Assembly: GCA_036785325.1 (NCBI GenBank)
Contig: JAXIVH010000155.1
Coordinates: 273,001 to 337,000 of the forward strand
Direction: 5' to 3'
Source of the DNA: Urophycis tenuis
Lineage: Eukaryota > Chordata > Actinopteri > Gadiformes > Phycidae
Length of the DNA: 64,000 nucleotides
Position numbers and translations under genes: made by a program. Each line of letters begins with the position of its first letter. The first letter of the stretch is position 1. A model generated the notes under the pieces. It did not search any database. It worked only from the letters and a program-made list of their open reading frames with translations, and had not been told where the DNA came from. This document shows positions 32,018 through 44,890 of the stretch, piece after piece.

Positions 32018-32109
32018 CCACCCCTTAAACGTCTGGCCAGTCCTGATAGGAGATTTGACATTAAACAATGACCTGAAAACGCAAAGGGGTTACACTGTTT
32101 ATAAAAATC
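32018..32109 (+). promoter_or_regulatory. Putative proximal promoter of gene D
   Basis: CCCCTTAAACGTCTGGCCAG then TCCTGATAGG (about 32020-32050) is the gene D version of the A/C/D block. A TATA-like GTTTATAAAAATC is at 32097-32109, and GAAAAGGTGGGGACATTTTA lies in the presumed leader. Confidence 0.48.
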
Positions 32110-32162
32110 AAGTGTTTGAGAAAGAACTATTTGAAAAGGTGGGGACATTTTAGGGGGAAGTT

Positions 32163-34975
32163 ATGAGAGCCCATAAAGAATCACACTTGCTAATATGTGT
32201 CTGTTTCTTTTTGTTCTCTTTCTCTTTTCATACGTCTTCAACAGGTCCATTCTCTTGTACATTACAGAGACAATTTAATCTGAATGGAATGCAAAAGTTT
32301 GGGGACGTTATTCTGGGAGGGTTATTTGGGGTCAATTTTTACACAACATTTTCGGAACTGTCCTTTACTTCAGAGCCAAAGGACCCCATCTGCAATGGGT
32401 GAGTATGTTAATTATTGCTTTGATCAAGGTAAATTCAGATTGCATTCATGACATATTTCGGACATTAATGACATATTATTGCCATCTTGTCATTTTTACA
32501 GTTTTGATGTTCTGGGGTTCAGACAGGCCCAGACCATGGCCTTTGCTGTCGATGAAATCAACAGAAACTCCAAACTGCTTCCTAATATTTCATTGGGATA
32601 CAGTCTATATGATAGCTGTGTCAAATTAGGGATCTCATTCCGTGCAGCCCTGTCTATGACCAGTGGCAGAGGGGAGCCGTTTCAATTAAATCATAGTTGT
32701 TTTGGGAATCCTTTGCTCGGAATTGTGGGAGATTCTTCCTCGACACGTACTATTGCCATTTCTAGCATCGTAAGCTTGTATAAGCTACCTCTGGTAGGTT
32801 TTCAATTGTTACAAAAAGGGCTTTTAAATTTCTGTTCAAATGTATCCTTATGAATAGTGTTGAATGAATTGCAATAAATAATGCAGATATACACTTCTAA
32901 GCATCTTTGCCTTTGACAGGTGAGTTATTTTGCCACATGTTCCTGTCTGAGTGATAGGAGACGTTTCCCATCCTTCTTTAGAACTATTCCAAGTGATGCA
33001 TTTCAGGTAGAGCAATTTCATTACAACAGAAACAATACTTAAATATATATTATCTTCATGCATAACTCATAACGCATAGCTGTGTTGAGTTACTAACCGT
33101 ATATTAATGAATAAACTGCAGGAAAATGTTTAACTTTTCTTTTTTTTTTTTCTTTTAATCAAACCAGGTGCGGGCTATGCTCCAGATTCTGAGGCGGTTT
33201 GGCTGGACCTGGGTTGGCCTGTTGATCAGTGATGATGACTATGGTCTCCACGCTGCCCGGTCTTTACAGTCAGACCTGGCACAGACTGGTGGAGGCTGTC
33301 TGGCTTATCTGGAGACTCTGCCAAGGAAAAATTACCACAATGCATATGAAAGGATAGTTGGCATAATGAGGAAGTCAACCACCCGTGTTGTTATAGTCTT
33401 TGCACATGAGACCCACATGCTTAATCTTATGCAAGAGGTGAGGATTTAAGATTTCAAAATATGAAGTAGTGATTAAATTGATTAAGGCATGACACTTCCC
33501 TATTTTGATAACTTCTACTGCGTTATCTTATTCAGATACATTACAGTAAAAAAAATTACAAGTACATACATCAGTTGATGCATTAATTGAATACACTTTT
33601 TACATTTTAAACTATTCAAGGTTTTGAAGCAGAATGTTACAGGCCTGCAGTGGATGGCCAGTGAAGCCTGGACTGCAGCCACGGTGCTACAGACCCCCAG
33701 CTACATGCCTTTTCTTGCAGGCACTCTGGGCATTGCCATCCGCCGAGGGGAGATACCAGGACTCCGGGACTTCCTACTAAGAATACGCCCTGACAATGAC
33801 ACACTCAGCAGCCAGGACACCAACTTAGTGCGGGTTTCACTTTACACACCCAATCTCAAGTTTTACACACTGCCTTTTAAATATCATGAAGGAATACTTT
33901 GAAATATATATGTGACCTCAATTCTACTTTTGTTTGATTCAAATCCCCCTTCACTAGGTGAATCAGTTTTGGGAGAACATATTTCAGTGTAGGTTTGAAT
34001 CTCCTGGAATTGAAGTGGAAGAGCCGACACAGGAAAGACAATGTACAGGGAATGAGGTTCTAAGCAATGTAAAGACTGAATTTCTGGATATGTCTAACCT
34101 CCGGCCAGAGTATAATGTGTACAAGGCTGTATATGCCTTGGCATATGCCCTACATGACATGCTACAGTGTGTTCCAGGGAACGGGCCTTTCAAAGATCAA
34201 AGCTGTGCCACATTACAAACACTAGAGGCATGGCAGGTCAGTTCAATTCCAACTCTCTTGAAATTGTACTTGGTCCATTTATTTAATATTCAATTGTGTT
34301 AAATTAGGATATTTGCTTGACAAAACTCACATTTTTGCAAGATTAACACTTAACACAGCTTTTAGAGAAAAGGGTATTTCCAGACGTTAACAGGTTTGAG
34401 AAGTCAATTGTACATCAGTTTGATACAAAAAAAGTAAAAACAATGTTTATCCTGTGTATCACTCTTTATTCCCTTCCCTTATAGCTTGTACATTACTTGC
34501 AAATTGTGAATTTCACTACACATTTTGGTGATCAAGTGTCATTTGATGAGAATGGGGATGCTTTACCAATCTATGATGTGATGAACTGGATGTGGCTCCC
34601 AGATGGAAGCGCAAAGGTTCAGAATGTAGGAGAGGTCAAACAATTGGCATCAAAAGTCGACCATCTCATCCTTGATGAAGATAAAATATTTTGGAATTTT
34701 GAATCTAAAAAGGTTTGCTTACATTTGATCAGATATTTGTTTTATTTATCATAATACTGTGGAATATTATTAATGCAGTTACAATATTCTCCCCTTAGCC
34801 TCCCAAGTCAGTGTGTAGTGAGAGCTGTCCCCCAGGCACCCGCATGGCCAGAAAGAAGGGTGAACCTGTCTGCTGCTTCGACTGCATCCCTTGTTCAGAT
34901 GGAAAAATTAGCAATGAGACAGGTTTGTTTTCATTCATTGCATGCATATTATTAGATTCTAATATATATATTATA

Positions 34976-35024
<49 letters not shown>

Positions 35025-36015
35025 GCACAAAGGCAGACAGAGAGACTGAAAGTGAAAGACACTGATTTATTACATAATATACCTGATAGAACCTTGCTAT
35101 CGTTTAGATTCAACAGAATGTACCAGCTGTCAAGAGGACTTCTGGTCCAACCACCAACGTGATCACTGCATTCCCAAAAGCATGGAATTCCTTTCCTACT
35201 TGGAACCCCTGGGAATCTCCTTGACCACTGCTTCATTATCTGGCACACTTTTATGCACCATTGTTATTGGAGTCTTCACCTATCACCGTACCACTCCAGT
35301 AGTTAGGGCCAACAACTCAGAGCTTAGCTTTCTCATTCTGCTGTCACTCAAATTATGCTTCTTGTGCTCCTTGCTTTTCATTGGTCACCCAAGGCTGTGG
35401 ACTTGTCAGTTGAGGCATGCAGCATTTGGGATTAGCTTTGTTCTGTGTGTCTCATGTATCCTGGTGAAGACCATGGTAGTTCTGGCGGTATTCAATGCCT
35501 CCAAACCAGGTGGTGGCAGTAGCCTGAAGTGGTTTGGGGTAAAGCAACAGAGAGGGACTATTGTATTTCTTACTTTAATCCAAGCAGCAATTTGTACAAC
35601 CTGGCTTGTGTCTTCCTCACCAACTCCTCATAAAAACACACAGTATTACAATGACAAGATAATTGTTGAGTGTTTAGTAGGGTCCACAGTTGGATTTGGA
35701 ATATTACTAGGCTATATTGGCATATTGGCTATCCTCAGCTTCTTCCTTGCATTCTTGGCACGGAATCTACCAGATAACTTCAATGAGGCAAAGTTTATCA
35801 CCTTCAGTATGCTGGTCTTCTGTGCTGTTTGGATAGCTTTTATCCCAGCATATATTAACTCCCCTGGTAAATATGCAGATGCTGTAGAGGTATTTGCCAT
35901 TCTAGCATCTAGTTTTGGGCTGTTGGCAGCACTGTTTTGTCCAAAGTGTTATATAATTTTGCTTAAGCCTGAGAAAAATACCAAAAAAGCCATCATGGGT
36001 AGAGGTAAAAACTAG
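32163..36015 (+). CDS. V2R-like (OlfC) class C chemoreceptor, gene D
   Basis: Nine exons give 876 codons: 32163-32398, 32502-32793, 32920-33006, 33168-33437, 33621-33827, 33958-34236, 34485-34712, 34799-34922 and 35108-36015. Exon 2 is one codon shorter than in A and C, and the C-terminus is two codons shorter (ends MGRGKN). Domains are as in gene A: signal peptide, Venus-flytrap domain (GDSSSTRTIAISS), cysteine-rich linker, seven helices and FCPKCYIILLKPEKNT. The exon 5 donor is the weak GTGCGG also used in A and C. Intron 8 holds a GA microsatellite. Gene B is divergent from it about 1.5 kb upstream. No disabling change was seen. Confidence 0.9.
34974..35022 (+). repeat. (GA)n microsatellite in intron 8 of gene D
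   Basis: A nearly pure AG repeat of about 24 units. It lies between the cysteine-rich exon and the 7TM exon. Confidence 0.9.
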
Positions 36016-37650
36016 AACATATCTAAATATGTTCAAAAAAATATAAAATACCCAACCCTTTTTCATGAATCTTTAAAGTTTGATCAAGTTATTAAGCAAT
36101 TGGTTAAGCACACCAATGTCATTATGATGACTGTTGATGAGGACTGGTTGTAACTTTTCTGATTTAGGATATCCTTACAATAATGGAAATTACCAAAATT
36201 ACGGCAAAAAACACTGTAAAGTACTTATGATACATTATACTACAGATAGATCTAGATCATAACATAAGCTTTGTGGTGTGTCCTTGTTTTGAAAGCAAAT
36301 ATTTTTATTTTACCTTCAGATGACTTGTTAGTTAACACTAATACAATACTAAAGGCTTAGAGTTAAACTGATAAGCACCAAGGATTTTTACTTACAGGAT
36401 ATCATTTGTTTATTTGTTGAAAGTAACTCTATATCAACCACCTTGGAAACAATGCCCTACCAGCAACCACCCAGTACATTAGCAGCACACAAAACACCAT
36501 AGCAACCCCACAGTATCTCAGGGTTGGCTGGGGCTATGATTATATTGCAACCAGTTATGGGTGGTGGATGAAGTCAGTTAGAATATTAAACTAGAAGATC
36601 AATTATATGAAAACAATCCACATAAACAATTATAGCCAATATCCACCCTGGTCAACTCTAACCCTCAACCCTAGGCCATTGTTAGGTGGTTACTATGATA
36701 GACTAATGGGGTGATTTACACCATTTACAAAATATTCTGCTGCTGTCCCTCAATGTTGATTCAGTTCAAACCACAAACTTGGTGTAAGTAAACATTAGTA
36801 TCTAGAAGGAATGCTTGCCTGCATGAAATCAATTTCTGATCATTGTTCTAATTAAATCAGATGTTAAATTACTGAGCAGAGCATTTTGTCCCATTGATTT
36901 TTTAAACTATGGTTGTGGAGCACTTCCCCGCCCGCTGCAACACATTGGCCCCTCCCAATATTCACAAAGACAATGCCATTGTGAATTTTAAATAACTTAT
37001 GATGATCTCAACAAATGAAAGACGCTGACGAAATGTGTCACAGATTTTGTCAAGGTTAATGATATGAATGATGTAAAGTAAATATATTAATAATGAATTA
37101 CATACACATGGACATAGAATTCACTAGGCTGACCGAACTTGCCTTCAATTTAGAGGAAAACCATATATTCACCAGCGATGCAGGCTGAAAAGCTGTGCCG
37201 TTATTTGCAATGCTTGGAACACGCCAAATTGCGCCAAATGGTCTGGCGTGCTGCCTCAGCCAATGTGAGTGGCATTTATGGGTTGGGTTATGATGATGTG
37301 CTTCAGCCAATCAAAGTGACGTTGACTGGTTTTTGAATCTTTGAAATCCAAAACCCTTGATAGAGAGCTATCCTCGGCTGTGACTTTTCTGCTGCTTTTG
37401 GTTCTTTTGAGATCAGTGGCCATGTTGCCTCTCTCTCTTGAGCATCAATCGAGGCTACTTAAAATAAATAATCATGTTAAAAAAAACAACAGGAAAATGG
37501 CCTACTTAAATAAATAAATTGGCATACACATAATACATCGTGTTTATTTATAAATAATATAGGCTATTCATATGTATTAATGTTGATAACACCAATGTTG
37601 AAATAAATTTGTAAATAAAATGATATTACTAATCATGTAAACTCACTGCA
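36016..37650. other. Intergenic region, nothing recognised
   Basis: AT-rich DNA downstream of gene D. No receptor exons, element ends or credible coding sequence were found. Confidence 0.4.
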
Positions 37651-37654
37651 CCTG

Positions 37655-37890
37655 TCATAGATGTCCAAACGTCCAAACATAGACATCCAAAAAATTACCC
37701 AGTTCAAAGGTCAAACGTAAATATGACGTCCACGTTGGGTCATGGTTGGTCCAAATAGTGGACCTAGTTTGGACGTCGAATTGATGTCCAGAATTGGTCA
37801 TGGACCGACGGACCCAATATAGACATGATCTGCACGTCTATCCGACGTCCAATGTGGACGTCGGGTCCACATTGGACCGACTTGTGAATT
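37655..37890. repeat. GACGTCC-rich dispersed repeat, copy 1
   Basis: Contains many GACGTCC/GGACGTC motifs. The part at about 37750-37870 is the reverse complement of 46575-46735 with moderate divergence (shared string CAATATAGACATGATCTGCA on this strand). It is probably a piece of an interspersed element; class not known. Confidence 0.6.
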
Positions 37891-37984
37891 ATTTCCATGA
37901 ATATTATAATATGTAATATAATTTCTACCAAAAACAGTGATTGATCTACTTAGTATTGTTGGACTGCTATTGAACATGTTGGTT

Positions 37985-38035
37985 TCTTATGGCTAGGGTT
38001 AAGGTTATGGGTTCTTATGGCTAGGGTTAGGGGTC
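37985..38035 (+). repeat. Telomere-like degenerate repeat
   Basis: Two copies of TTATGGCTAGGGTTA(A/G)GG within 50 bp. A few GGGTTA units only; not a telomere. Confidence 0.4.
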
Positions 38036-38202
38036 CCTACATGCATACATACATATATTTCAGGGGGTAGACAGGGGATACGGCTCCTTAGAACACATGC
38101 ATTTGTCCCCTGAATAAAAACATGAAAAAGGAGTAGGCGACTTTTATTTTGAAAATACTATAACGTCATTATAACTTACCAATTCTTCAGCACTAGGTGT
38201 TG

Positions 38203-38285
38203 GTTGTGTGTGTTTTTACAAAAACACACACAATTGTAAACCTGTGTGTAATTGTAAACCTGTGTGAATGTGTAAACCTATACTG
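38203..38285. repeat. Short hairpin and TGTAAACCTGTGTG repeat
   Basis: GTGTGTGTTTTTACAAAAAC...CACAC forms a short hairpin, followed by three TGTAAACCT(G/A) units. Low-complexity DNA. Confidence 0.5.
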
Positions 38286-38349
38286 TTTTGCTACAAAGAA
38301 ATGCTCTAAATGAAACCTCTACATTTCGGTAAGTGAGTTCAGAGTTCAG

Positions 38350-38690
38350 ATCTGACCCGGAAGTCGGGGTCCACAAAGGTCAGGTGGGAGGAGGTGCATG
38401 AGGGGGCTTTCCTGGACCTTAAAGCAGCATTGCTCTGTGAACCAGTGTTGCGGAGTTTGGACTTTGAGAGACAGTTCACAGTACAGACAGATATGCCTCT
38501 GGGACTGGTGGCAGTTCTTCTCAAGGGGGAGGCCGAAGAAAATTAAAGAAGACTCTAATGCACGCATTACACAATGTTTTTTGTCTTTGCAGCCATTCAA
38601 GTTTCACATTAAGTACAGGGCGGGGAAACAACCTGGTAGCAGACTTCCTGTCTCGTCACCCTACTGACAAGTCTTCAGTAGGGTGACTTT
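38350..38690 (+). pseudogene. Gypsy RT/RNase H fragment
   Basis: Translation in changing frames gives EGAFLDLKAALLCEPVL, FERQFTVQTDMPLGLVAVLL and then FKFHIKYRAGK followed by VADFLS-like text. These are the RT-RNase H linker, RNase H start and RNase H end of Ty3/Gypsy elements. A large middle part is missing. Confidence 0.6.
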
Positions 38691-38699
38691 TTACACGAC

Positions 38700-39890
38700 T
38701 AGAGTTTTCACTTTGGCGGCTGTTGTTTGTGAGTGCCAGCAACAGCAGCAAGCGGGAGGGGCATGTCTCCTGATTGGATGAAGGGGGAACTATTTGTACC
38801 CTTCTGCTGCAGAGAGGGACTGGGAGACCCATGTTACTGACGTTACACTATATCAGGGATGACTGTTGGAATATCAAGCTATTTAGCACGTCAACAAATA
38901 GATATGGCCTACTGCGGCTTTAACGTTTCTATCTGGTAAACTATCTTGACCCTTTAGTACCTTTAGTACTCTGTGTTCCTTCTCAACATGTAAAATTCTT
39001 GACTTAACTCTAATCAGATAACGGCATAGCATGCCTTCGTCATTCAGACTGGACTTCAAGTGCTAAAATGGTCAGGGGATAGATTGTCGTCGTGTGGCCA
39101 CAGTGTTCAAAGAGCATATACTTTTGGCAATATCTTGACACTTGGTAATTAGGGGCGTAATTGTCAAGAAGTAGACATGATTAAGATAATTTGTGTTAAT
39201 TGTCTATCCTTTAAGTGTCTATCTTTTAGACTTGTATTTATTTTTAATCTTTATACTTAAAAAAAAGTCTTTATTCAGATTATAACAATAATTGTCCACT
39301 GTTTAAACTTTACAACCTAATACTCAACCTAATGTTGATTTCAACTTGAATTCACGTTAACTTTAATTGGGATTTATTAGATGCAAATTTGGACTGGTTT
39401 TAAATTGACTCAACACATCATGTGGTTAATTTACATCCAATCCGAATACAGACACTGTAATTGGTGTATTACTGGGTATATTATGGTCATGGAGGTTAAA
39501 ATGGACCCTAAGATCCTCAGGTTCACTTCTCCATTAACACTTTACCATCTTACTGTTGAATAATTACCTTGTGTCACCTACCCTCATATACATACTGTAT
39601 ATATTATACATAAATATGCCTTCTGTCTAGCTAGGACCACCAGCCAGGCTGGTATCAATTACCACACACCTGCTCTGTAAGCAGGCAACTATAGACCCTG
39701 ATTATAATAGTAGAACAGTAGTAGTAGTAATTACAGTGATAGAGTAGCTGTTGATCAATTTTTTTTCAACTGTCTGCTCTACATTGTATCTTATCACGCA
39801 TCAGACAATATTTTTATATTCTATTAAACTATACAACTATATATTTCTACTATTTATAAAAGACAGTCACTTTGAATTTTTAATGCAATT
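38700..39890. other. Intergenic region, nothing recognised
   Basis: AT-rich, with no coding pattern or clear element boundary. Confidence 0.35.
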
Positions 39891-39892
39891 CA

Positions 39893-40160
39893 ATTTTATT
39901 TATATAGCACCAATTGAGAACAGCAGTTATCTCAAGACACTTTCCATATAGAGCTGGTCTAGACCAAAGCTCTTTATGTTGTTTAGAGACCCAACTAGAT
40001 TCCCACCATGAGCAAGCACTTTTCATGATGCGACAGTGGCAAGGGAAAACTGCCTTTTAACAGGCAGAAACCTTGGACAGACCAGGCTCAGGGTGGGCGG
40101 CCTTCTGCCTCGGCCGTGTGGGTTGAGGGAGAGAAAGAGGGGGGGGGGGGGATGCAGTGT
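39893..40160 (-). repeat. Dispersed teleost interspersed repeat
   Basis: Starts with ATTCAATTTTATTTATATAG and continues with CTCAAGACACTTTCCATATA, GAGCAAGCACTTTTCATGAT, GGCAAGGGAAAACTGCC and GGGCGGCCTTCTGCC. I recognise this as a very common fish repeat, probably a LINE- or SINE-related 3' segment. A G-run (40140-40151) ends it. Orientation is uncertain. Confidence 0.5.
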
Positions 40161-40478
40161 GGCAGTGAACGGCCGTCGAACGGGAACATGGGGACATCAG
40201 ATGGTCCCAGAGGCACCTGCACAGACGACAAAGCACAAAACTCTCCTGCAGGATTTAGCAGGGGCCAGAGAAAACTACGTAGTCCGACATTTTTTTTTGC
40301 ATATGTTCACACCCACTCAACATTCATTTTAGTGACCTCCAACTGACGCAATCGGGAATCATCACCACAGACGTGAATTACAATCTTACTATATTTATGG
40401 TTAGCTTTAGCATGTTGGTGTTAGCGTGTCTTTAGGACAGGAAAACTTCTGGTGTCTGACTATAGAGCTGCCAATTGT

Positions 40479-40784
40479 TGTGTTCTGATATAGAATATGC
40501 GTGTGTCACTCGACTGCATTTCGAACATGGCACGTTGCTTTATTACTCTTCTTCACATCTCCAGCACCATCAAATCATGTTATCACAGCGCCCCCCACAG
40601 GACAATGACAATAACCAAATTGCAATACACCACATCTCCCTTTCCTAGAGAACAGAGAGTAGACTGCCTCTGTCTCGGCAGACCTTGGGGATTATTCTGC
40701 CCCAGTGGATGGAAGGTGTGTTCCTATCAGTATTTGTATGAAAGAACAGAATTGACATTACCTTATACATAACATCATACATAA
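40479..40784. repeat. Possible solo LTR
   Basis: The interval begins TGTTGTGTTCTGATATAG and ends CATACATAACA, with LTR-like TG...CA ends. No target duplication or internal sequence confirms it. Confidence 0.25.
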
Positions 40785-40864
40785 CATCCTGTAACTAAAG
40801 CCAATTTCTCTTTTAAGCTGTTTGACATATCCCCAGTTCACAAGTCAATCGTAGCGGGCTTAAC

Positions 40865-42058
40865 GATGGTCCTCCAAGATCTGGTTCTGAGAGATGGAGT
40901 CCCTACTTTGGGGTCTGTTTCATTTGTCTTCTTTCCAGGGCCCTCAGTGAGAGGAGCCACAGTGAGGAGAGGGGCCTCAGTGAAGACAAACGCCTCAATG
41001 AAAAGAGGGCCCACAGTCAGGAGAGGAGTCTCGGTGAGTGGAGAGCCTACATTGAGAACAGGGGCCTCGTGTGGCTTCTCCACTTCCTTCTCTCCTGACT
41101 TTGCGGTCCGTTTCCTTTCTCTTCTTCCCAGTGACCTCAGTGAGGAGAGGGGCCACAGCAAGGAAAGCAGCCTCAGTGAGGAGACAGTGGGGCGAGCAAC
41201 TTTGGTGAGGCGAGGGCCCAGAGTTAAATGAGGGTGCCCCACGCTGCTTGACATCTTCCTTTCCTTACTTTCACTGGTGTTCTTTTCCTATCTCTTCTTT
41301 CCAGGGGCCTCAGTGAGGGGAGCAGCCTCAGTGAGGAGGCGGGCCACCGTGAAGAGAGGGGCCACAGTCAGCAGAGGAGCCTCAGTGAGTGGAGAGCATA
41401 CAGTGAGGATAGGGGCCTCAGTGAAGAGCACTTCCTTCTCTCCTTACTTTGGGGTTGATTTCTTTCTTATCTTTTCTTCCCATGAGCCTCAGTGAGGAGA
41501 GGGGCCACAGTCAGTAGAAGAGTCTCAATGAGGAGAGAGTCTCAGTGAGTAGAGAGCGTACAGTGAGGAGAGGGGCCTCATGTGACTTCTCCGCTACCTT
41601 CTCTCCTTACTTTGGGGTCTGTTTCCTATCTTTTCTTCCCAGGGGCCTCAGTGAGGAGAGGGGCCACAGTGAAGAGAGGGCCCAGAGTTAGGAGAGGAGC
41701 CTCAGTGAGTGGAGAGACTACAGTGAGGGGAGGGCCCACAGTGAAGAGAGATGGCCCACAGTCAGGAGAGGAGTCTCAGTGAGGAGAGGAGTCTCCGTGA
41801 GTAGAGAGCCTACAGTGAGGAGAGGGGCCTCATATGGTTTCTACACTTCCTTGTCTCCTGACTTTGGGGTCAGTTTCCTATCTCTTCTTCCCAGGGGCCA
41901 CAGCGAGGAGAGGGGCCACAGTGAGGAGAGGCGCCACAATGAGGAGTGGTGCATCAGTGGAGGTAGCAGCCTCAGTGTGGGTGGGGCAACAGTGAGGAAA
42001 GGGGCCACAGTCAGGAGAGGAGACTCAGTGAGTGGAGAGCCTTCAGGAGTGGGGCCAA
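40865..42058 (+). repeat. Composite satellite, block 1
   Basis: Degenerate 18-bp units close to GGGGCC(A/T)CAGTGAGGAGA are strung together. They are punctuated every 120-200 bp by a conserved TTTGGGGT...TTTCCTATCTCTTCTTCCCAG segment. Because 18 is divisible by three, several frames stay open on both strands (RRGATV and TVAPLL-type repeats), but these show no sign of being a real protein. The block is cut at about 42058 by an L2-type LINE. Confidence 0.85.
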
Positions 42059-44060
42059 AGACAGATATAAAGAGGCGAAGTAAAGGTTTAGCAAGGCGGT
42101 GAAAGAGGCTAAAGGACTGTACTCTGAGAAGCTCCAACACCACTTCTCAGCCAACGAATCTGCGTCTGTCTGAAAAAGGTCATTTGCTCTCCGCTTAGGC
42201 AAATGACCAAGTACAAGCCTAAAGCCCCCCACTCCATCAACGACCATCATCTGCCCAATGACCTGAATGAGTTCTACTGCCGCTTTGAAAGACAAAGGGA
42301 CAGTCCTGCAACCATCCCCCACCACACCTCCGAACAGCTCCAGCTTCAGTGTGTCACCTCCACCTCCCCCACGCCAGCAGGGGCCTGGGCACCTTCACCA
42401 ATGCCCAACTTAAAGGTCCCCCCCTCGAGCCCCCCGCCCACCTCAGCAACGACTCTTTCCATCCACGAGAGGGACGTCAACAAACTCTTCAGGAGACAGA
42501 ACCCCCGGAAAGCTGCTGGAACGGATTCTGTCTCTCCATCCCCCTTGAAGCACTGCGCTGATCAGCTGTCTCCAGTGTTCACAGACATTTTCAACACCTC
42601 ACTGGAGACATGTCACGTGCCAGCCTGCTTCAAGACCTCAACTATTATTCCTGTTCCCAAGAAGCCAAGGACCACAGGACTTAACGACTTCAGACCCGTC
42701 GCGCTGACATCTATGGTTATGAAGTCCTTTGAGTGCCTTGTGCTCTCACACCTGAAAGTCATCACCGACCCCCTCCTGGACCCTCTGCAGTTTGCCTACA
42801 GAGCCAACAGGTCTGTAGATGATGCAGTCAACTTGGCCCTCCACTACATCCTCCAGCACCTGGACTCCACAGGAACCTACGCCAGGATCCTGTTTGTGGA
42901 TTTCAGCTCTGCTTTTAACACTATCATCCTGGCTCCGCTTTAGGAGAATCTCTCCCAGCTGAGCGTGCCTGACTCCACCTGCAGGTGGATTACAGACTTC
43001 CTGTCTGACAGGAAGCAGCATGTGAAGCTGGGAAAACACATCTCTGATTCACAGACAATCAGCACCGGTTCCCCCCAGGGCTGTGTTCTTTCTCCCCTGC
43101 TCTTCTCCCTGTACACAAACAGCTGCACCTCCAGTCACCAGTCCCTGAAGCTTCTGAAGTTCGCGGATGACACCAACCTCATCGGACTCATTACTGATGG
43201 TGATGAGTCTGACTATAGGTGGGAGGTTGACCATCTGGTGACATGGTGCAGCCGAAGCAACCTAGAGCTCAACGCTCTAAAGACAGTGTAGATGGTTGTG
43301 GACTTCAGGAAGAACTCAACCTCACCTGCCACCATCACCGTCATCTCCAAGCACCTCAAGTGGGAGCTGAACATCAGCTCCCTCATCAAGAAAGCCCAGC
43401 AGAGGATGTACTTCCTGAGGCAGCTGAAGAATTTCAACCAAGGACAATGATGGTGCACTTCTACTCCTCCATCATTGAGTCCATCCTCACCTCCTCCATC
43501 ACCATCTGGTTCGCTGCTGCCACCACCAAGGACAAGGCCAGGCTGCAGTGCGTCATTCGGTCTACAGAGAAGGTGATTGGCTGCAATCTGCCGTCGCTCC
43601 AGGAACTGTTCACCTTCAGGACCCCGAGGCGTGCAGGTAAGATTATGGCCGACCCCTCCCACCCTGGTACTCTTTGAGTCACTCCCTTCTGGCAGGAGGC
43701 TGCGGTCCATCAGGACCAAAACCTCACGTCACAAGAACAGTTTTTTCCCATCTGCTACTAGCTTTATCAACAAGGCCCGGAGCCCCCCCTGAGACTGACT
43801 CTCTCCCTCCCCCCATGCAGACCTACATGCTACATTAACAAGGCATCTTCAGACCTTCTGCGTTACATTAACGCACAGTGTGTACTTATTCGGGACCACC
43901 ATTCTTTTGCATGCGCTACTGCTCCTTGTTCACTGTATATATATTTATAGTTATATTACTTATATTTTAATACTTGTTTTTCTTTGCACCAATTAAACCA
44001 AGTCAAATTCCTTGTAAGTGCAAACCTACTTGGCAATAAACTTGTTTCTGATTCTGATTC
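42058..44060 (+). mobile_element. L2-type LINE, 5'-truncated, inserted in the satellite
   Basis: Begins in the region before the RT (KAVKEAKGLYSEKLQHHFSA-like) and ends with GGCAATAAACTTGTTTCTGA and TTCTGATTC units, the tail of fish L2-like elements. Satellite sequence resumes immediately at about 44062. The 3' UTR (43800-44040) is AT-rich. The element is defective (several stops). Confidence 0.75.
42203..43720 (+). pseudogene. L2-type reverse transcriptase remnant
   Basis: Frames read NDLNEFYCRFERQ, PRKAAGTDSVSPSPLK, FKTSTIIPVPKKPRTTGLN, FRPVALTS, QFAYRANRSVDDAVNLAL, ILFVDFSSAFNTI (motif A), stop at about 42942, then GSPQGCVLSPLLFSLYTN, LKFADDTNLIGLI (catalytic motif C) and LVTWCSRSNLELN. 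A further stop is at 43290. The C-terminal LPSGRRLRSIRTKTSRHKNS part appears in another frame at 43690. The catalytic Asp pair is kept, but the frame is not. Confidence 0.75.
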
Positions 44061-44890
44061 CCAGGGGCCTCAGTGACGAGAGGGGCCACAGTGAAGATAG
44101 AGCCCACAGTTAGGAGAGGACTCTCAGTGAGTGGACAGCCTACAGTGAGGAGAGGGGCCTCATGTGGCTTCTCCGCTTCCTTCTCTCCTGACTTTGGGGT
44201 CTGTTTCCTATCTCTTCTTCCCAGGGGCCACAGCGAGGAGAGGGCCACAGTGAGGAGAGGAGTCTCAGTGAGTACAGAGCCTACAGTGTGGAGAGGGGCC
44301 TCAGTAAAGAGCCACTTCCTTCTCTCCTTACTTTGGGGTTGATTTCCTATCTCTTCCTCCCAGGTGCCTCAGTGAGGAGAGGAGTCTCAGTGAGTAGAGA
44401 GCCTACACTGAGGAGAGGGGCCTCATGTGGCTTCTCTGCTTCCTTCTCTCCTTACTTTGGGGTTGATTTCCTATCTCTTCCTCCCAGGTGCCTCAGTGAG
44501 GAGAGGAGTCTCATTGAGTAGAGAGCCTACACTGAGGAGAGGAGCCTCATGTGGCTTCTCTGCTTCCTTCTCTCCTTACTTTGGGGTTGATTTCCTATCT
44601 CTTCCTCCCAGGTGCCTCAGTGAGGAGAGGGCCCACAGTCAGTGGAAGAGTCTCAGTGATGAGAGGAGTCTCAGTGAGTAGAGAGTCTACAGTGAGGAGA
44701 GGAGCCTCATGTGGCTTCTCTGCTTCCTTCTCTCCTTAATTTGGGGTTGATTTCCTATCTCTTCCTCCCAGGTGCCTCAGTGAGGAGAGGGCCCACAGTC
44801 AGTAGAAGAATCTGAGTGAGGAGAGGAGTCTCAGTGAGTAGAGAGCCTACAGTGAGGAGAGGGGCCTCATGTGGCTTCTCTGCTTACACC
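44060..44890 (+). repeat. Composite satellite, block 2
   Basis: Same units as block 1. From about 44330 it is organised as higher-order repeats: the TGTGGCTTCTCTGCTTCCTT segment recurs at about 44427, 44551, 44711 and 44875, so unit length is 124 to about 164 bp depending on the number of 18-bp monomers. Each unit includes a CTCTTCCTCCCAG acceptor-like tract. Confidence 0.85.

Noticed and set aside
37985..38035. Interstitial telomere
   Set aside because: Only a few degenerate GGGTTA units; no (TTAGGG)n run.
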